From contig OZ020620.1 in assembly GCA_963971575.1 (NCBI GenBank), forward strand, positions 34,859,992 through 34,923,991: a stretch of DNA of 64,000 nt. The letters run 5' to 3'. Shown piece by piece: positions 32,641-44,150 of this stretch. The first letter of the stretch is position 1; every line of letters begins with the position of its first letter. The position numbers and the translations under genes were made by a program. The notes below the pieces were generated by a model. That model saw only the letters and a list, made by a program, of their open reading frames with translations. It did not search any database and was not told the origin of the DNA. This DNA comes from Liopterus haemorrhoidalis (lineage: Eukaryota; Arthropoda; Insecta; Coleoptera; Dytiscidae).

Positions 32641-33194
32641 ATTTACCTCTGGTTTCCCATTCTGATCTAGAGAAGTGTTATATCTGAACTTATCTACTGT
32701 AATAATCTACATTTTATAAGTAAAATTGTAAGAACGTTCACTTAGAATTATTATTCATTTTCTTTGAAAACTTTTGTAAGAATACAACAAAAATTTGAAT
32801 ACTATTTTTACAGCGTCAAACGATAAAAACTATTTTCTACGAGTTTTCATATGTTATTGTGTTTCTTTTTCCAACTTCTTTCATAATTTCAAGTTAACAA
32901 GACTGATGTTTCAGAAACAGACGCCTTATTTCATGTCTAACAACTGAAAAGTATTTTTAATAAAAGAATACACTGGAAAAATAAATGAAGAAATATCTCA
33001 TATAAGAGTCGATGAACTAAATCTACTACGACCATTGCTACGAGAATCATATCTAATAGATAATGGTTAAAATAATAATAATAGTAATAATATTTATTAT
33101 GTGTTGAAAATATTAAATTTTTTACAATCGTCAATAACATTACTTTTACAAAATATGTAGGGGACATTACAAGATGCATATTATATTTTATATA
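32641..33194. other. No recognisable gene
   Basis: AT-rich DNA; the minus-strand frame 32937-33179 is low-complexity. Confidence 0.45.
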
Positions 33195-34745
33195 TCTTTA
33201 TATATAAAAGAGAATATTTGTGGCTATGTCCGGAAATTCTAACCCACTTCCAGATATGCTACCGAGCTGAAATTTTGCATACAGGTAGGGAATGCCTTCA
33301 TCATAACTAGAAAATCTCAAAAAAGTCCCATCAGAAACGAGAAATTAATAATTTTGTTATTAATTATATTGGACCATCGAAGTATGTATGATGCGTTCAG
33401 CGAGATCGCGGGAATTTCGTTTCAATGGTTGTTTGGACAACTATAGTAACTTCGTGAAACATCGTTCAATGTCGTTCGGCGCGATTCATCGTTGTTCTGC
33501 TATAGCTGATAAGATTTATTTATTCAGTTTAGTAACATTTTTGATTAGTTTATACAGAGCAAGACTGAAATGGAACACCTGTTTTCTTTATTTATTTTTT
33601 TCTATTCTTTTATTTAAATGTTTAAATATAATAGTAAAATCTTTTGTACCGAGAAAATCTGTGTGTACCGAGTTGAAATTTGGTATATAGGTAGAAAATG
33701 CAGTCAATATAAGGAGGCAAATCGAAAATCAAAATTGCTTATAATAAGAAAACAAATATTTTTTTAATAATTTTTTTTATTGGATTGATTTACGGGAGTT
33801 ACGAAGGGACAATCTAAAATTAAACTTGAAATATCTCAAAATATGAAAAATTAAAATACAAATATATGTTATTCTATAAATTGGTTGAGAAGCTGGGGAA
33901 GGGAGATGGGGAGGTGCTAAACCTAAAATACTGGAAATATCTCGCTTATTATTTACTTTACATCAACAATTTATAAAGATAATTTGTTTTGATTGATGAA
34001 CGATTATTTTCTGTTTAGTGCAGCTTTTGAATATTTAGGGGGACAGAGGGAGCGCTACTTATAAACTTGAAATATCTCTTAATATTGACTTAATATTGAC
34101 TTAACATTAAACATGTGTATAACAGAAGTTGTTACAATATCAATAATATAAATAAATAAATAAACAAATCTTTTCTGTTTAATGTTCTTCTGTATATAGG
34201 TATATCATTTATATTTTTCATATATATCTATCGCTATTTAATATTATTGTAACCCCCTAAAGCAATACGAAGAAAACATACTTCGGTGGCAAGAATATTT
34301 ACTAACGAAAAAAAGTGCTCTGATCTATATAGCTACGATTTATAAATCAGGAATAATCACGGAGTAATTATAATAAATATCATAAAAATTATAATAAATA
34401 ATTTCGTAAGGTGGAAGATAAAATGCTTCACGTGACCGGCGTTGCCTTTGAAAATGAATGATTCTCACATGGGCATTTTATGTGGCATTTTCCTGGGTTA
34501 GCACAACGGGACACTTATACGTGTTGTTACTAAATGTCTGTACTACCAATGTTTACAAAGAAGTTCGTATATAAATTATTTGTATAAGAAGCACATATTA
34601 ATACAATGGTATATTAAAACAAATAATTATATTTGAATGAAAAACGATTCGTAGCAACCAGTCTTGAACCGATTTCGAAATGGGCCCGATCTAAGCGAGC
34701 TACGACTACTTTTTTTCGGTAGCGAAGCAGCGGGTATACTGCTAG
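33195..34745 (+). mobile_element. Non-autonomous Helitron, both ends present
   Basis: 5' end TCTTTATATATAAAAGAGAA starting at 33195 after an A; 3' end GAAGCAGCGGGTATACTGCT AG with CTAG at 34742-34745, followed by T. AGCAG...CTGCT forms the terminal hairpin. Insertion between A and T without duplication is the Helitron rule. At 1551 bp it has no Rep/helicase; the frames at 33388 (+) and 34614 (-) have no domain. TTGAACCGATTTCGAAATGGG near 34672 resembles a B box but is probably chance. Confidence 0.8.
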
Positions 34746-35869
34746 TAGGTTATAAATGTGCAGTATGTTTACAAATCTCATACATAGGTACATGATATTT
34801 AGCTGGACAAACTGAGTGATCATAGAACCTCCTTCAAGTCACTGAAATCGTTTATCAGATACTCATCAGTGCAGTAGAAGGCCCTGCATATTAAATATAT
34901 CTTGGTTATTTTTTTTAATTTTAAAATGTTGAGACTTTTGATGGCTGGAGGAAGCACATTGTAAAATTTAATCGCGAAGAAATTGGTACTATACCTGGAC
35001 ATTCCAAGTCTTGTGAAGTGTGGACGTACCTCGTTTTTATTTCTAGTGTCGTGTCTATGGACTGAACTTTGGACTAGGAATTTGGATTGGTTTTCATGAA
35101 CGTAGAGGATGCAGTGGTGAATATACTGGGAAAGTAACGCTAATAAACCCAACTCCATAAATGCTTTCTTGCAGTCGCACCGGTATTGGATATTCCCCAT
35201 AATCCTGACAGCTCGACGTTGTAGCGAAAATAGCCGTCCACATGGCTGGAATGACCCAAAAAAAAAAATCATGTAAAACCAGGGGTACGATTAGGATCAA
35301 CAGAATAGGGAAATAAATTTAAGATCGTTGCGCCGCTGTGGTTAATTTTAAAACGTAGGTAGAGGGTACTTAATGTTATTGTTAGATAGCTGTGAAAGTA
35401 AAATTATAGGAATAAATATATTTTACAATATTTTGTGAACCTGTTTTACTATTTTATCAACAAGTAAGTATATACAAATGTTTATAACGCCAATTTTTGT
35501 ATGACACGTCTCTAAAAAAAACTATATTTTGTGAAGTAGTCAGTAGTCACCGTTGTAAAGAATAACCTTGGCATTATCAGTAAGCATGTTTGGGTGGTCA
35601 TTGATATAGAGAATGAAACAGGACAGGTCCTAAATTCTTCCCTGAGAAACTCCAAAATTAAATCCCTATAAGTTGAATCTGCGTCATTCAACGAGACGAA
35701 CTGTTATCGATTTGAAAAGTAAGATCTGATGAAATCATTAGCCACGAATACCATAATTTTCAAGCTTGTCCAATAGCAAACTGTGGAGAACACAATCTAC
35801 TGCTTTTGACAGATCACATAAAGTGGTATGAGGAATTATATGAATTTCAAAACAATCGGTTACATAGTT

Positions 35870-36995
35870 CAGTGCTTCTTAAACTTTTTGATGTCGCGGC
35901 TCCCCTGCATCAAAAATCGTTAGCCTATGGCCTACCTATTTGTTTTTTTGCACCCAGGTTGGATAAAAAAATTTTTTTTTTGTTTGATATATACGACAGT
36001 AGATCAATAAGTTCTTACAAAATTCAAGAGAACGCGCTAGTAGTGTCGGAAACAAGTTTGTTTCTGAAAAGTACCACTTGTCAATAGACTGCTCTCAAAT
36101 TTACAGCCTTGTCCTTTGCGTGGTTTCATTTTTACAATCGATTGAAACAAACAACTTTTGTTATTTTGGAATAATGTAAAAAACGAGTTTCTTGCAGTGA
36201 TTAAACACTTTCATTTGAAAGGCAAAGCACCGAAGAAATAAAAGCCGAGTTGGATGATGTTCATGGCACATCTGCACCAGCTTTTAAAACTGATTACAAT
36301 TGAGTGAATGAGTTTAAACATGGTCGTACATCCACAAGTGATGATCATCGTTCGCGACGTCCACTTGAAGTGACTACGACAGAAATGATTGATAAAATCC
36401 ACGATATCGTCTTGAGTGATCGATGAGTCAAAGTGCGCTAACTAGTTGAGGCCACAAGCATATCACATGACTCAGTTGTTTCAATTTTGCACGAAAAATT
36501 CGGTATGAAAAAGATATCGGCAAGATGGGTGCCGCGTTTACCCACAGTGGAGAATAAACGCAATCCTGTGGTTGATGGCGAAAATGCATGAATACTGTTT
36601 GAATTGTTCCGTATTCACTAGATTTGGCCCCCAGCCTCTTTTTCCTGTTTTCAAACATGAAGAAATGGCTCGCCAGAAAAAGATTCACGTTGAACGAAGA
36701 GGCATCATAAAAAGATGCCTATTTTAACGCCTTCCGGAATCTTACTTTTTAGATGGCTTGAAAAAGTTGGAGAAACGCTGAGCGAAGTGTATCGAGCTAA
36801 TAGGAGGATGTTGACAAATAAAAAGGAATCAGTCCAAAATAATGTGTTTTTATATTGTTTTAGAATAATATTTATGTAGTATGAAAGTTAAAGCTACTTA
36901 TCCTTTTTAAATAGTAACAAAAATTATCAAGTGTTATATTCGATGCTCTTCGCGGCCCCCTAGGGGGCCGCGGCCCACCACTTTAAGAAGCCCTG
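35870..36995 (+). mobile_element. hAT element with 8-bp target duplication, carrying a mariner remnant
   Basis: Left end CAGTGCTTCTTAAACTTTTT; right end TTTAAGAAGCCCTG (reverse complement CAGGGCTTCTTAAAG). Flanked by ACATAGTT at 35862-35869 and 36996-37003. The rejoined flank restores the LINE frame [11 protein letters not shown], confirming the empty site. Subterminal GGCCGCGGCCC-type G/C blocks are typical of hAT ends. No hAT transposase is present. Confidence 0.85.
36150..36880 (+). pseudogene. Mariner family E transposase remnant inside the hAT
   Basis: Frames give STEEIKAELDDVHGTSAPAF, VNEFKHGRTSTSDDHRSRRP, TEMIDKIHDIVLSD, then VSILHEKFGMKKISARWVPR (HTH), a deletion near 36612, then SLDLAPSLFFLF (third catalytic region, usually SPDLAPSDFFLF), LARKRFTLNEEAS and SYFLDGLKKLEKR. 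The first two catalytic Asp regions are deleted and several stops occur. Terminal repeats were not identified. Confidence 0.65.
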
Positions 36996-37683
36996 ACATA
37001 GTTGACGAGCTCAGTGACGGCAGTAATAGTCCTCAACTTTTGCCGAAAACCAAACTGATATTTATTGAGAAGGTTGTTATCTGAAAAAACAAATCATTAA
37101 CTTAGTTTTAAAGATGATTTTCAAAAAACTTAGCAATTGTAGGAATGATAGAAATCGGTCTGTAATTGGATGCATCATTAACTTCTCCAATATTAAACAC
37201 TTGAATCATTTTGGTTATTTTTAATTTATCTGGAAAAATACTGGTTTCAAAACTAGTGTTAAAATTCGTATGTATTGTATGTATATTATTTTTTCCTACT
37301 TGAAAATAAAAATTTCGGAATATAGAGATAGAATTTTGTGAAGTACTTTCTCGTAAAAAATGTTTCATATCGTCGAATCAAAAAGATAGAAAATAAAGTA
37401 TACGATCGACCAATCAGAAGAAAATATGCAATACATATAAATTTTACAGGGAAATTCGTTTCGCCTGAGTGGAAACGGAAAAATAAACTTAATCTGAACC
37501 AGCCAAACGATGGGCAATGCACAGAGATGGAATCAGGAAATATTTTTAAAATTTACTAAAATAAATTACAGTTCTTATAAATGTATACGAGAAGACTTTA
37601 AATTTAGGTTTTGTTTGGCCCAAAAATAAATCTATATCAAATTTTAATAAAATACTTTTAGGTGACTATATCAAAAACTGTTC

Positions 37684-37822
37684 TTTTTACCGACCGACCG
37701 AAGGGAGGTATTGTGATCATACCAATTTTGACATTTCGAGATTTCGATGGATCTCCACGAATTGAGGTCCCTACATAACGTTTTGACTATTTTTAGCATG
37801 ATGTCTGTCGGTCTGTCTGTCC

Positions 37823-37860
<38 letters not shown>

Positions 37861-38319
37861 CCGTCTGTGTACACGTGCAAAGCAAATTAGGCTGAAAGGA
37901 TTTTTATGAAAATGCATATTTAAGCTTTTGACATCAATGACACGAGTTGATCAACTTTTGGTAAAAATCGGTTAACTAAAAATAGGAGTTTACTCGTGTC
38001 GATTTTAAGATTTTTGCGAATACCTAGCAACAGAAAAATATTTCGAAAAAATTTATTGAACAAAAGTTGCTATAAATGCAGTAACTAATAACTTTTATTT
38101 GAGACGTATTTTGATAAAACGAAAAATTTCGACAAATTTATGTAAAATTTTTTTGTCTCAAATTTTTCTTAATTTTTTGTAACGTTTCCATGGTCATGAT
38201 AAATAATATCTCTGTTAGAAAATATTAGGCCAAGTTATTTCTACTCTGCTGCTAGAATGTATTTTATACAAGTACTTTACGATGGCGGTCGGTCCTGTGG
38301 TGGCCACAGCTGATTTTTT
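37684..38319 (+). repeat. (CTGT)n-core interspersed repeat, nearly complete and uninterrupted
   Basis: The cleanest uninterrupted member, about 636 bp: TTTTTACCGACCGACCGAAG head (the ...ACATATATA segment is missing), (CTGT)n core 37803-37866, and tail GTGGCCACAGCTGATTTTTT. Useful as a reference for the others. Confidence 0.8.
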
Positions 38320-38954
38320 ACTATCTGGTAAAAAGTAAATATTTATTTTTATTCAATAGTGATGTTTGTTCAATAACAAGCCAATGTTTAAAATTATGTA
38401 GCTAATTAAAATAAATAAGTTTAATTTTTCTAATTAAAATTACTTTTGGTCGGCCAAAAAAATATAATGTGCACCTTTGCCAAAATGTTCTTTTTCGTCC
38501 TCATCTGTTTGAAGGCCTTGGCTCTACCTCGGCCATCAAATTCAGATGCGGACGAAAAATATCCACTTTTTAGCTATGATACACAAATATCAGGTCGTCA
38601 AGGATGAAATTTGTAGTTAATAATATTGTCAACTTTAACAGCTAATTATTTGACATTAGCTTAATATTTTACCGTTCTGTTTTTTTTTTTTTTTTTTTTT
38701 GTTGGATGGTTACACATCTCGCCTGTTTAAAGTAATCATTGTATGCTCTAAAAAAAAAATCAAAAAGTTTTTTTTTTAAATTAATTTTGTTGAAAATGGA
38801 ACGGTCGGAAATTCGCACTATTATGAAGTATGAGTTCTTACGTGGAACTACGGCATCGCAGATCACGCGAAACATTAATAGTGTTTTGGCTGTAGTATTA
38901 CTACGCAGCAGAAAATATCAAATTGGTTCACCAAATTTCGTACAGGTAAATTAA

Positions 38955-39741
38955 CCCTTAACGTACTAAATTTAATTAACCTAGTACTCGCTGCCGGCCG
39001 GAATTAAAATTGAACGCGTGCGATAAAATGCAAGCATTTGATTAAGGGAGGTTCAACTGAAGGGCCTGGTTCGTCATTACTTGCATAAAATTTATGGGCG
39101 TATCTATTGGTTTCTCGTAATAATATGGAGAAAACTTCTTCGAAAAACAGTGAAAAAACGGTAAAGGGCGACGAATCGGCAGTTATATTAGGGGCCGCTG
39201 TTTGGTTTATTCCAGTACGTGGTGGTGTAAAATCTAAAATATTGCCAGAATCTCCCGGTCTTCTAGGCCGAAACTGGATCTCCACTTCTTCTTGTTCAGT
39301 TTCTTCTTCACTTTCCTCTTGTGGAATCGATAAAATGGAACCAATTTCTTCATCCAACTCTTCGTCTGAATCGTCTTCTGCTATCACGTCTTCAAATTCA
39401 TTTTCTCGGACTAGATATAGATGGACAACTGTAGCAATTAAATTTTAACTACTCCATAAAATCTCACAGCCGCCGCAATTTTATATTTATTTATAAACTA
39501 TAACAAGCTGTCCCGTCAAGTGACAATATAAAACTGCCCAATTAGAAGATAAAATTCTACTTTTAATATCTACGCCTATGGCTCAAGGTTAAACTTTATT
39601 TTCTAAAATGAAATATCCGTTCTCTACTAATGACGCTAGCGCTTAGAAAGAATAAACAAAAACAGTGGTTCATATATAAACCGCTCGGCCAGTAGAGTAT
39701 ACAAACCGCGGTTCATATATAAACCGATAGTCCTATAAGGG
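38955..39741 (-). mobile_element. piggyBac-type non-autonomous element, TTAA-flanked
   Basis: TTAA at 38951-38954 and 39742-39745. Ends CCCTTAACGTACTA and (reverse complement) CCCTTATAGGACTA. The uninterrupted family D copy reads AATAACTTAAAAAC here, the empty site with one TTAA. Near the right end a near-palindrome, GGTTCATATATAAACCG, occurs twice (39668 and 39709), a plausible transposase-binding repeat. It keeps only the transposase N-terminus. Confidence 0.85.
39004..39387 (-). CDS. piggyBac-type transposase, N-terminal fragment
   Basis: 127 codons. Acidic start (DDSDEELDEEIGS, then EESEEETEQEEVEIQFRPRR), then FTPPRTGINQTAAPNITADS and SPFTVFSLFFEEVFSILLRE, TNRYAHKF, which is the usual beginning of the DDE_Tnp_1_7 domain of piggyBac-like proteins. 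The catalytic Asp residues and the C-terminal Cys-rich domain are missing, replaced by an unrelated tail. The open frame and the TTAA ends agree with each other. Confidence 0.75.
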   Translation of the reverse strand: MIAEDDSDEELDEEIGSILSIPQEESEEETEQEEVEIQFRPRRPGDSGNILDFTPPRTGINQTAAPNITADSSPFTVFSLFFEEVFSILLRETNRYAHKFYASNDEPGPSVEPPLIKCLHFIARVQF

Positions 39742-39811
39742 TTAAAAACCAAACAAAAAAAAACCTGGCTCATCGATCACAGGAGAAATATACTGCAACC
39801 AACTGGACGAA

Positions 39812-40174
39812 ATGATGCAAAAACTTAAAGTAAAACAGCCTAGATTGGTCAACAGATCGACTCCTATCTTATTGCATGATAACGCTAGACCACACACTGC
39901 ACAAATGACTGTGGCAAAACTACAGGAATTGGAGTTGGAACTTCTTCATCATCCTCCATACTCACCAGTCCTAGACTCCACTGACTACCACTTCTTCCGC
40001 AATTTGGACAACTGTTTAATAGGAAAACAGTTTAATTCCGACAATGCTGTAAAACTGGCCTTCCAGGAATTCCTTGACTCTCGTCCACCAGGGTTTTATA
40101 CCACCGGCCTGAACAACCTGCCGCTTAAATGGCAAAAGTGTATAGACAATATGGGTGCATATTTTGATGAATAA
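39812..40174 (+). pseudogene. Mariner D transposase C-terminal half, third catalytic Asp lost
   Basis: Open for 120 codons: QLDEMMQKLKVKQPRLVN upstream, ILLHDNARPHTAQMTV with the second catalytic Asp, then HHPPYSPVLDSTDYHFFRNL, where family D copy 2 reads SPDLAP; the catalytic Asp is Val. C-terminus GLNNLPLKWQKCIDNMGAYF is intact and ends in a normal stop. Confidence 0.75.
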
Positions 40175-40250
40175 AATAAATCCTTATATTTGTAAGTTAT
40201 CAACCAACTTTGCCTTTTTTTCTACAAATTTCATCCTTGACGACCAAATA

Positions 40251-40695
40251 ACTATTGTGGAATATCATCCAGTGTTTTAGTTGATATTTATTATATTTAC
40301 TATTACGTGCAACTTAAAAGAATCATTTTTGTAGTATCCTTTTTATTTTTCTATAGTTACCCTTTTTGCCACCTGTACGTACGCCAATGAATCCGTCTTT
40401 TTCACGCGTAATATTGATCCTATTATAAAAAGTGCGTTTTAGTAACGCAATGTGATTATGTTCTACTGCGGTTTGATATGCTTCGCTTTACCCGGAACTT
40501 TTCCGGGGTAAACTCTGGGAAAACTGAAGGAAACCGCAACCAATGAACTGAGAAATTACACTTATAAACTTCAGAAATTAATGTACCTAAAAAAATGAAA
40601 AGAAAAACTTTTTAGCTAAATAGAAAATACATTTTATATTTTCAAAAAAATAAAAACTTTTATATTTCCAAAACTATCAGTACGATCCATTGACA
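40251..40695. other. No recognisable gene
   Basis: Spacer between two family D mariners in opposite orientation; nothing identified. Confidence 0.4.
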
Positions 40696-41296
40696 AAAAA
40701 AGGCAAAGTTGGTTGATAACTTACAAATATAAGGAATTATTTTATTTTTCAAAGTATGCACCCATATTATCTATACTCATTTGCCATTTAAGCGACATGT
40801 TGTTCAGGCCGGTGGTATAAAAACCTGGCGGACGAGAGTCAATGAATTCCTGGAAGGCCAGTTTTACAGCATTGTCGAAATTAAACTGTTTTCCTATTAA
40901 AAAGTTGTCCAAATTGCGGAAGAAGTGGTAGTCAGTGGGGGCTAGGTCTGGTGAGTATGGAGGATGATAAAGAAGAACTCCAATTCCTGTAGTTTTGCCA
41001 CAGTCATTTGTGCAGTGTCTGGTCTAGCGTTATCATGCAATAAGATAGGAGTCGATCTGTTGACCAATCTAGGCTGTTTTTCTTTTTTGCATCATTTCGT
41101 CCAGTTGGTTGCAGTATATTTCTGCTGTGATCGATGGGCCAACTTTATTTTTTTAGGTTTTTAAGTTATCTGTACGAAATTTGGAGAACCAATTTGATAT
41201 TGTCTGCTGCGTAGTAACACTAGAGCCAAATACACTATTAATGTTTCGCGCGGTCTGCGATGCCGTAGTTCCACGTAAGAACTCATACTTCATAAT

Positions 41297-42234
41297 AGGG
41301 GATACGCATAAAATTTGTATTTCCTTAAAACTACATTATTTTGATATGTTAATGTTAGTTATGTCACCTAACAAAACAAAAATCACATTTTAATTAATAT
41401 TATAGCCAAATTTTTGAATTAAAATATTGTAAATTTGAAATAAGCCGACCACGAAGGTTGCCGAGTAAAAACGACTGAGTATGACGTGAAACGATAGGGG
41501 TTTCACGTCACAGATACAGCTACAACATAATCTTTACACGTGTGTATATTGTATTGTTCGAGAGTTTTGTATTTGTTTTTAAACAATTTTTCACGCATTT
41601 ATTATTAAAATGGCAGATAAAGATTTTGTTAGGGCTCAGAGTGATAATTTACCCAACATTGATGCATTTATGCTCATGGAATATATGAAAAATAATGAAT
41701 GCTACAGTGCTGAAGAAATACGTGGTGTCAAAGCAGACCTGTAAGTAATTTTTATTTTATATTCTATAACTTTATGTAAACAAACGCTGCAACTCTGTAA
41801 AATGTAAATATTTATGTAATTTAGATTTCAGATTTTTACTACATTGTTTACATGAAGTTACAAAACGTTAGAGGCATAATTGAAATACTGCAATATGTTA
41901 TCTATTTTAATATAAAATTTAATTCGGTAAACATGTATAAATTGTTTTTATAGAATTAAACGTTATTTTAATTAAAATCACTCTAACTTTACATAACCTG
42001 TAAAAGTTATACAAACAAATAAGTTCACAACAGACTATGTACGCCGGTAAGCTAGTAGTGTCATGCGTCAGTTAGAAGGGGTATGACGTCACACGTCGTT
42101 TTCGCGCGCTACATACATTTATGATTTTTTTAAGCCAGAAATTACAACAAAAAAAAATTAAAAACTGTTTTTTATGTTTATAAGCAACAAGAGGAATATA
42201 ATAAAAAAAAATTAAAAAATCATGCCTATCCCCT
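41297..42234 (-). mobile_element. ISL2EU-like non-autonomous transposon, copy C
   Basis: Ends AGGGGATACGCATAAAATTT and AATCATGCCTATCCCCT, AT flanks at 41295-41296 and 42235-42236. Mariner D copy 1 gives the empty site: ...CTTCATAATAGTGCGAA versus CTTCATAAT / ATTGTGCGAA here, so a 2-bp AT duplication with one substitution. The THAP exon is deleted; the second gene's first exon is kept whole. Confidence 0.8.
41610..41740 (+). CDS. First exon of the second ISL2EU-like gene (possible YqaJ/SWIM-type protein)
   Basis: ATG at 41610; 43 codons: MADKDFVRAQSDNLPNIDAF, MLMEYMKNNECYSAEEIRGV, KAD, then GTAAGT at 41741, a consensus donor. Exon 131 bp. Similar N-termini (…QSDNLP.ID.FM…, …E.RGVKA…) are, as I recall, found on arthropod transposon proteins with SWIM zinc finger and YqaJ-type nuclease domains; this is memory-based and not proven by the 43 residues. 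Opposite in direction to the THAP gene of copies A and B. The downstream exons are gone. Confidence 0.55.
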
Positions 42235-42433
42235 ATTGTGCGAATATCCGACCGTTCCATTTTCAACAAAATTAATTTTAAAAAAGTTTTTGATATTTTT
42301 TAGAGCATACAATGATTTCTTTAAACAGGCGTGATGTGTAACTTTCCAACAAAAAATAAAAATAAAACAACATAAAATATTAAGCCAATTTCAAATAATA
42401 AGCTGTTAAAGTTGGCAATATTATTAACTACAA

Positions 42434-43032
42434 GAAGATAGAATGTGTCAGCTGATGATATTGTATGAAGTCTCTCATGGGGCAATTTTAATACAGAAAT
42501 TTTTATTTAAAATAATTCGTGATACATTATCCTTTAAGTTAAGTGCACCTCACTAAAAATAGTCCATTTCAGCAGGTTTCCAATTGCGAATAACAACCTC
42601 CATCCATAATTCCCAGCGGTATATATGAGCCTTTTTCTAACTATAAGATTCACAGCACGTTTAACTGCTTTTCGAATAAGAGATCAAGTGCGTAAAGTAA
42701 AAATTTATAACTCTCAAATCCTCTTTGTCCTATGGTTTGTGTCCTGGGTGGGGTTTGGACCCCTGCTAAGGGGGTTTACATCCCTGATAACGGGTTTGAA
42801 TCCACGATAAAGGGTACAAGACCCTACTATAAGAAAAAGACAGTAAATTTAAAAATTGAATAACTGGGAAATAGGTAAATTTTTTAGTCGATTCCACGAC
42901 AGTTTCTTACTCTCTCTCTCTCTCTCTCTCTCTTTGAAATATTTCTCTCTTGGTTTTGTATGGAATTTTTATATGAATGATTAGAAATATTGTACAGTGT
43001 CTTGTGGTGGCTCGCGATAATACTGAGTGGTA
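42434..43032. other. No gene; microsatellite
   Basis: (TC)n at 42908-42934. 42735-42825 has repeated GGGTTTGGACCCC / GGGTTTACATCCC / GGGTTTGAATCC motifs, a short degenerate triplication that mimics a tRNA B box but has no tRNA fold. Confidence 0.45.
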
Positions 43033-43082
43033 GCCAACATTAACAGCTTATTATTTGACATTGGCTTAATATTTTACCGTTG

Positions 43083-43735
43083 TTTTTTACTTGCCCGACC
43101 TTAATATATAAGGGGCAAGTATTGTAATCGCGAAAATTTTCGATGTCGAGATTTTGACGGATGACCACGTTTCATGGTCCAGGGACTCCAAAACCTATTT
43201 TCGAAGTGCCGTCCATATGTGTGTGTGTGTGTGTCTGTCTGTCTGTGTGTCTGTGTGTATACACGATAACTCAAGAACGGTTCAACTTAGAGAATTCGTT
43301 GTGGTACTAAAAAATTCTCCTATTAAATGGGAAGAACCCTATTGTTTTTTGTGAAGATCGGTTAACTAGAAATGGGAGTTTACTCGTGTCGATTTTAAGA
43401 TTTTTACGAATATTTAGCAACAGAAAAATATTACGAAAAAAATTATTGAACAAAAGTTACTATAAATGCAATTACTAATAACTTTTATTTGAGACGTTAT
43501 TTGATAAAACGAAAAATTTTGAATTTTTTTTGTAAAATTATTTAAAATTTCTCAATTTTTTCATACTTATATGTAACGTTTCCATGGTCATGATAATTAA
43601 TTCGTAGCTAGTAAACCAAGCAAGCCTTGGACAAAAATTTATATAGAACATAATTTGATGTATTTTTGAAGATTTATCTAAATATTTAAAAAAAAGGCAA
43701 GTCTAGCGGAGGTTTCCCTTCGCCACTGGTTTTTT
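43083..43735 (+). repeat. Divergent or chimeric member of the (CTGT)n-core repeat superfamily
   Basis: The head ACTTGCCCGACCTTAATATA TAAGGGGCAAG..., with (GT)n/(CTGT)n at 43219-43258, has the same order of parts as the main family but a different sequence. From about 43350 to 43595 it becomes the main family (AAATGGGAGTTTACTCGTGT, AACGTTTCCATGGTCATGAT). It ends in a third sequence, GGCAAGTCTAGCGGAGGTTT CCC. So it is a mosaic of at least two subfamilies. Confidence 0.6.
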
Positions 43736-44150
43736 TTTTTTGAATGTTACACATCACGCCTATTTAAAGAAATCATTGTATGCTCTAAAAAATATCAAAA
43801 ACTTTTTTAAAAATTATTTTTTTTGAAAATGGAACTTTCGGAAATTCGCACTACGTATTATGAAGTATGAGTTCTTACGTGGAACTACGGCATCGCAAAC
43901 CGCGCGAAACATTAATAGTGTATTTGGCTCTAGTGTTACTACGCAGCAGACAATATCAAATTGGTTCGGCAAATTTCTTACAAATAACTTAAAAACAAAA
44001 AAAACAAAAAAAAAAACTGGCTCATCGATCACAGCAGATACTGCAAAAACCAACTGGACGAAATGATGCAAAAACTTAAAGAGAAACAGCCTAGATTGGT
44101 CAACAGATCGACTCCTATCTTATTGCATGATAACACTAGACCACACACTG

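Larger units (their letters stand above)
34820..37370 (-). mobile_element. Jockey-like LINE remnant, split by a hAT
   Basis: Reading down the minus strand: FETSIFPDKLKITKMIQVFN and ASNYRPISIIPTIAKFFENH (start of RT domain), YQFGFRQKLRTITAVTELVN, then after the h[22 protein letters not shown] (catalytic block A, normally AFD, here AVD), SYFSNR, and CPVSFSI in place of the GPVLF-type motif. The FADD/YADD motif is degraded to ILYNGDY. After a deletion, 35272-34820 gives the C-terminus (LQRRAVRIMGNIQYRCDCKK, then HRHDTRNKNEVRP). Several stops and frameshifts; inactive. Confidence 0.75.
38590..40248 (+). mobile_element. Mariner family D, copy 1, carrying a piggyBac-type element
   Basis: Ends TCAGGTCGTCAAGGATGAAA and TTTCATCCTTGACGACC, TA-flanked (38588-38589 and 40249-40250). 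N-terminal transposase from ATG 38796 (MERSEIRTIMKYEFLRGTTA, HTH), interrupted at 38951 by the TTAA insertion, resuming at about 39746. As in all three family D copies here, the segment with the first catalytic Asp is deleted. Confidence 0.8.
40696..42433 (-). mobile_element. Mariner family D, copy 3 (minus), with ISL2EU-like copy C inside
   Basis: The minus strand reads MERSDIR, then after the insert MKYEFLRGTTASQTARNINS, SNWFSKFRTDN-like and, from the lower coordinates, HDNARPDTAQM and SPDLAPTDYHFF, NMGAYFEK. Both terminal tips (about 24 bp, GGTCGTCAAGG...) are absent: the left begins at ACAAAAAAAGGCAAAG and the right ends at TATTATTAACTACAA. The same central deletion as in copies 1 and 2. 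Confidence 0.75.

Noticed and set aside
34655..34715. Possible tRNA or SINE on the minus strand in the Helitron tail
   Set aside because: CGGTTCAAGAC is only a weak B-box match, there is no A box at the right distance and no fold.
42735..42825. Possible tRNA gene (GGGTTTGAATCC)
   Set aside because: No cloverleaf or A box; the motif arises from a local triplication of GGGTTT...CCC.
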